Assembly (NCBI GenBank): GCA_905479905.1 | Contig: CAJQOK010000354.1 | Location: forward strand, 1-7,185 | Direction: 5' to 3' | Length of the DNA: 7,185 nucleotides | Source: an uncultured Aliterella sp. | Lineage (GTDB): Bacteria > Cyanobacteriota > Cyanobacteriia > Cyanobacteriales > Chroococcidiopsidaceae | Shown: in pieces, positions 6,350 to 7,185 of the stretch | How the letters are laid out: the number at the start of each line of letters is the position of its first letter | Numbering within the stretch: position 1 is the stretch's first letter | The notes under the pieces: model-generated | What the model was told of the DNA's origin: nothing | What the model saw: only the letters and a program-made list of their open reading frames with translations | Databases searched by the model: none | Made by a program: the position numbers and the translations under genes

Positions 6350-6468
6350 AAAATGTTAAGTTATTGGATAATGAGCAAAAACTATGTATTCAGGCAATAT
6401 TTAAATCTAGATGTGCAATTAATTAAATATTTTAGCTAGGTAATTGTTTATATACATAGTGTCAAAGT

Positions 6469-6474
6469 AAGGAA
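6469..6474 (+). promoter_or_regulatory. Displaced ribosome binding site of the acyltransferase gene
   Basis: AAGGAA lies 16 bases before the ATG at 6491, which is too far for standard initiation. It is exactly seven bases before an in-frame CTG at 6482-6484. An in-frame TAA at 6476-6478 excludes any start further upstream. ATG is still the default start, and a CTG start would add only three residues. Confidence 0.4.
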
Positions 6475-6490
6475 TTAACATCTGCAACGC

Positions 6491-7185
6491 ATGACTAAGG
6501 CAAATAGCCCCCAACAAATTTCTCACGGATTCTTAACAGCTACAAGCACGAAAATATTTCGCTACTACGAAGACCGCATACCCCAAAGTAGCCCGGTACT
6601 GGTAGTGAGTAACCATCGTAGCTTTATGGATGCACCGATTTTGATCGCCGCAGTCGAAAGACCAATTCGTTTTGCTTGTCATCATTACATGGGACAAGTG
6701 CCAGTAATGCGAGAAATTGTTACAGGACTGGGGTGTTTTCCTTTAGAGGCTGCTCCCTCGCGCCAGCAAGGATTTTTTCAACAAGCTTTGCATTTATTGC
6801 AAGCAAATCAAGCTGTGGGGGTATTTCCTGAAGGGACAAACCCGATGGTAAACTATACTAAACCAAATGGGATTAGTGACTTTCAACGCGGATTTGCTCA
6901 CTTGGCATTACGTGCGGAGGGGGGAAGCGAGACAGTAAAACCAGTCAAAGATTTAGTTATTTTACCTGTAGCGATCGCCTCTATTGAAGAAATGAGTAGT
7001 TCTGCCGTTCCCTTACGCCTACTTAGCTTATTTGACCCTTCGGAACCTTTATTCGATCAAGATGGTTGGCATCCATTGGTTATATATCGTCGGGTGGCGG
7101 TTTTAATTGGTCGTCCTTATCGAATTACGCCATCGATGAAGCAACAATACCAAGGCAAACAAGCAAAAACTGTAGTAGCAGATAT
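6491..7185 (+). CDS. PlsC-like lysophospholipid acyltransferase family protein, 3' end outside window
   Basis: The open frame runs 231 codons from the ATG at 6491 to the right edge without a stop. The acyltransferase HxxxxD motif is N41-H42-R-S-F-M-D47, preceded by VLVVS, and would provide the catalytic His-Asp pair. The glycerophosphate-binding block is F112-P-E-G-T116, followed by FQRGFAHLA (131-139) and a VILPVAI strand (156-162). These blocks appear in the PlsC order, so the enzyme probably transfers an acyl group to a lysophospholipid such as 1-acyl-glycerol-3-phosphate. Two blocks differ from classical PlsC. The EGT is followed by Asn-Pro rather than Arg-Ser. The second block reads GCFPLEA where an Arg-containing GxxxIDR is usual. 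No membrane helix is evident at the N-terminus. Substrate is therefore uncertain. The gene is divergent from metG, with 317 bases between them. Confidence 0.87.
   Translation, partial: MTKANSPQQISHGFLTATSTKIFRYYEDRIPQSSPVLVVSNHRSFMDAPILIAAVERPIRFACHHYMGQVPVMREIVTGLGCFPLEAAPSRQQGFFQQALHLLQANQAVGVFPEGTNPMVNYTKPNGISDFQRGFAHLALRAEGGSETVKPVKDLVILPVAIASIEEMSSSAVPLRLLSLFDPSEPLFDQDGWHPLVIYRRVAVLIGRPYRITPSMKQQYQGKQAKTVVAD

Larger units (their letters stand above)
6174..6490. other. AT-rich divergent intergenic region between metG and the acyltransferase gene
   Basis: These 317 bases hold no gene I can support. They contain candidate metG promoter boxes near the left end, a (GTAT)3 run at 6223-6234, two overlapping inverted repeats between 6239 and 6295, a further AT-rich hairpin at 6324-6349, and an AAGGAA just before the acyltransferase gene. 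A 20-codon reading frame at 6297-6359 has no convincing ribosome binding site. For the acyltransferase a TATACA lies at 6451-6456, with no acceptable -35. Confidence 0.7.
1768..6978. repeat. HIP1 octamers (GCGATCGC), seven scattered exact copies
   Basis: Exact palindromic copies lie at 1768-1775, 2327-2334, 2432-2439, 3103-3110, 3148-3155, 3954-3961 and 6971-6978, all inside coding regions: three in dacB, two in the lptC-like gene, one in the NYN gene and one in the acyltransferase gene. An octamer is expected about once per 65 kb by chance. HIP1 over-representation is characteristic of many cyanobacterial genomes, so this supports the taxonomic call. Confidence 0.95.

Noticed and set aside
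6440..6455. Possible NtcA site (GTA...TAC) upstream of the acyltransferase gene
   Set aside because: The spacing is ten bases rather than the required eight, and flanking bases do not match the consensus.

Overview
This window is chromosomal DNA from a cyanobacterium. The evidence is seven exact copies of the HIP1 octamer GCGATCGC in 7.2 kb, cyanobacterial-type versions of every protein, and a plsX-fabH gene order known from cyanobacteria. The sequence alone does not fix the genus. A Nostocales or Chroococcidiopsis-like lineage is only a guess. Everything looks like ordinary housekeeping and envelope gene content. I see no mobile element, CRISPR array, tRNA, rRNA or phage gene.

Layout, left to right. 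(1) Positions 1-1187, minus strand: plsX (acyl-ACP:phosphate acyltransferase) followed downstream by the first 27 codons of fabH, which starts at a TTG and runs off the left edge. (2) 1333-2634, plus strand, divergent from plsX: a family S13 D-alanyl-D-alanine carboxypeptidase (DacB/PBP4 type). (3) 2647-4448, minus strand: a long repeat-containing LptC/OstA-like lipoprotein preceded by a LabA-type NYN-domain protein gene, convergent with dacB. A perfect 8-bp hairpin spans both stop codons at the convergence point. (4) 4581-6173, minus strand: metG (methionyl-tRNA synthetase). (5) 6174-6490: an AT-rich divergent intergenic region with a long imperfect inverted repeat and an overlapping second hairpin. 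(6) From 6491 to the right edge, plus strand: the start of a PlsC-like lysophospholipid acyltransferase, cut by the window end.

Functionally, most of the window concerns the cell envelope. PlsX and FabH join fatty-acid initiation to phospholipid precursor supply, the right-hand acyltransferase probably acts later in glycerolipid acylation, DacB trims peptidoglycan, and the LptC-like lipoprotein probably belongs to lipopolysaccharide transport. MetG is a translation enzyme, and the NYN protein is a putative RNA-acting or clock-output regulator of unknown target.

I found no convincing undescribed system. The items most worth a second look are the divergent metG/acyltransferase intergenic structure, the four-repeat lipoprotein form of LptC with its NYN partner, the compact DacB without an obvious signal peptide, and the altered acyltransferase motifs.
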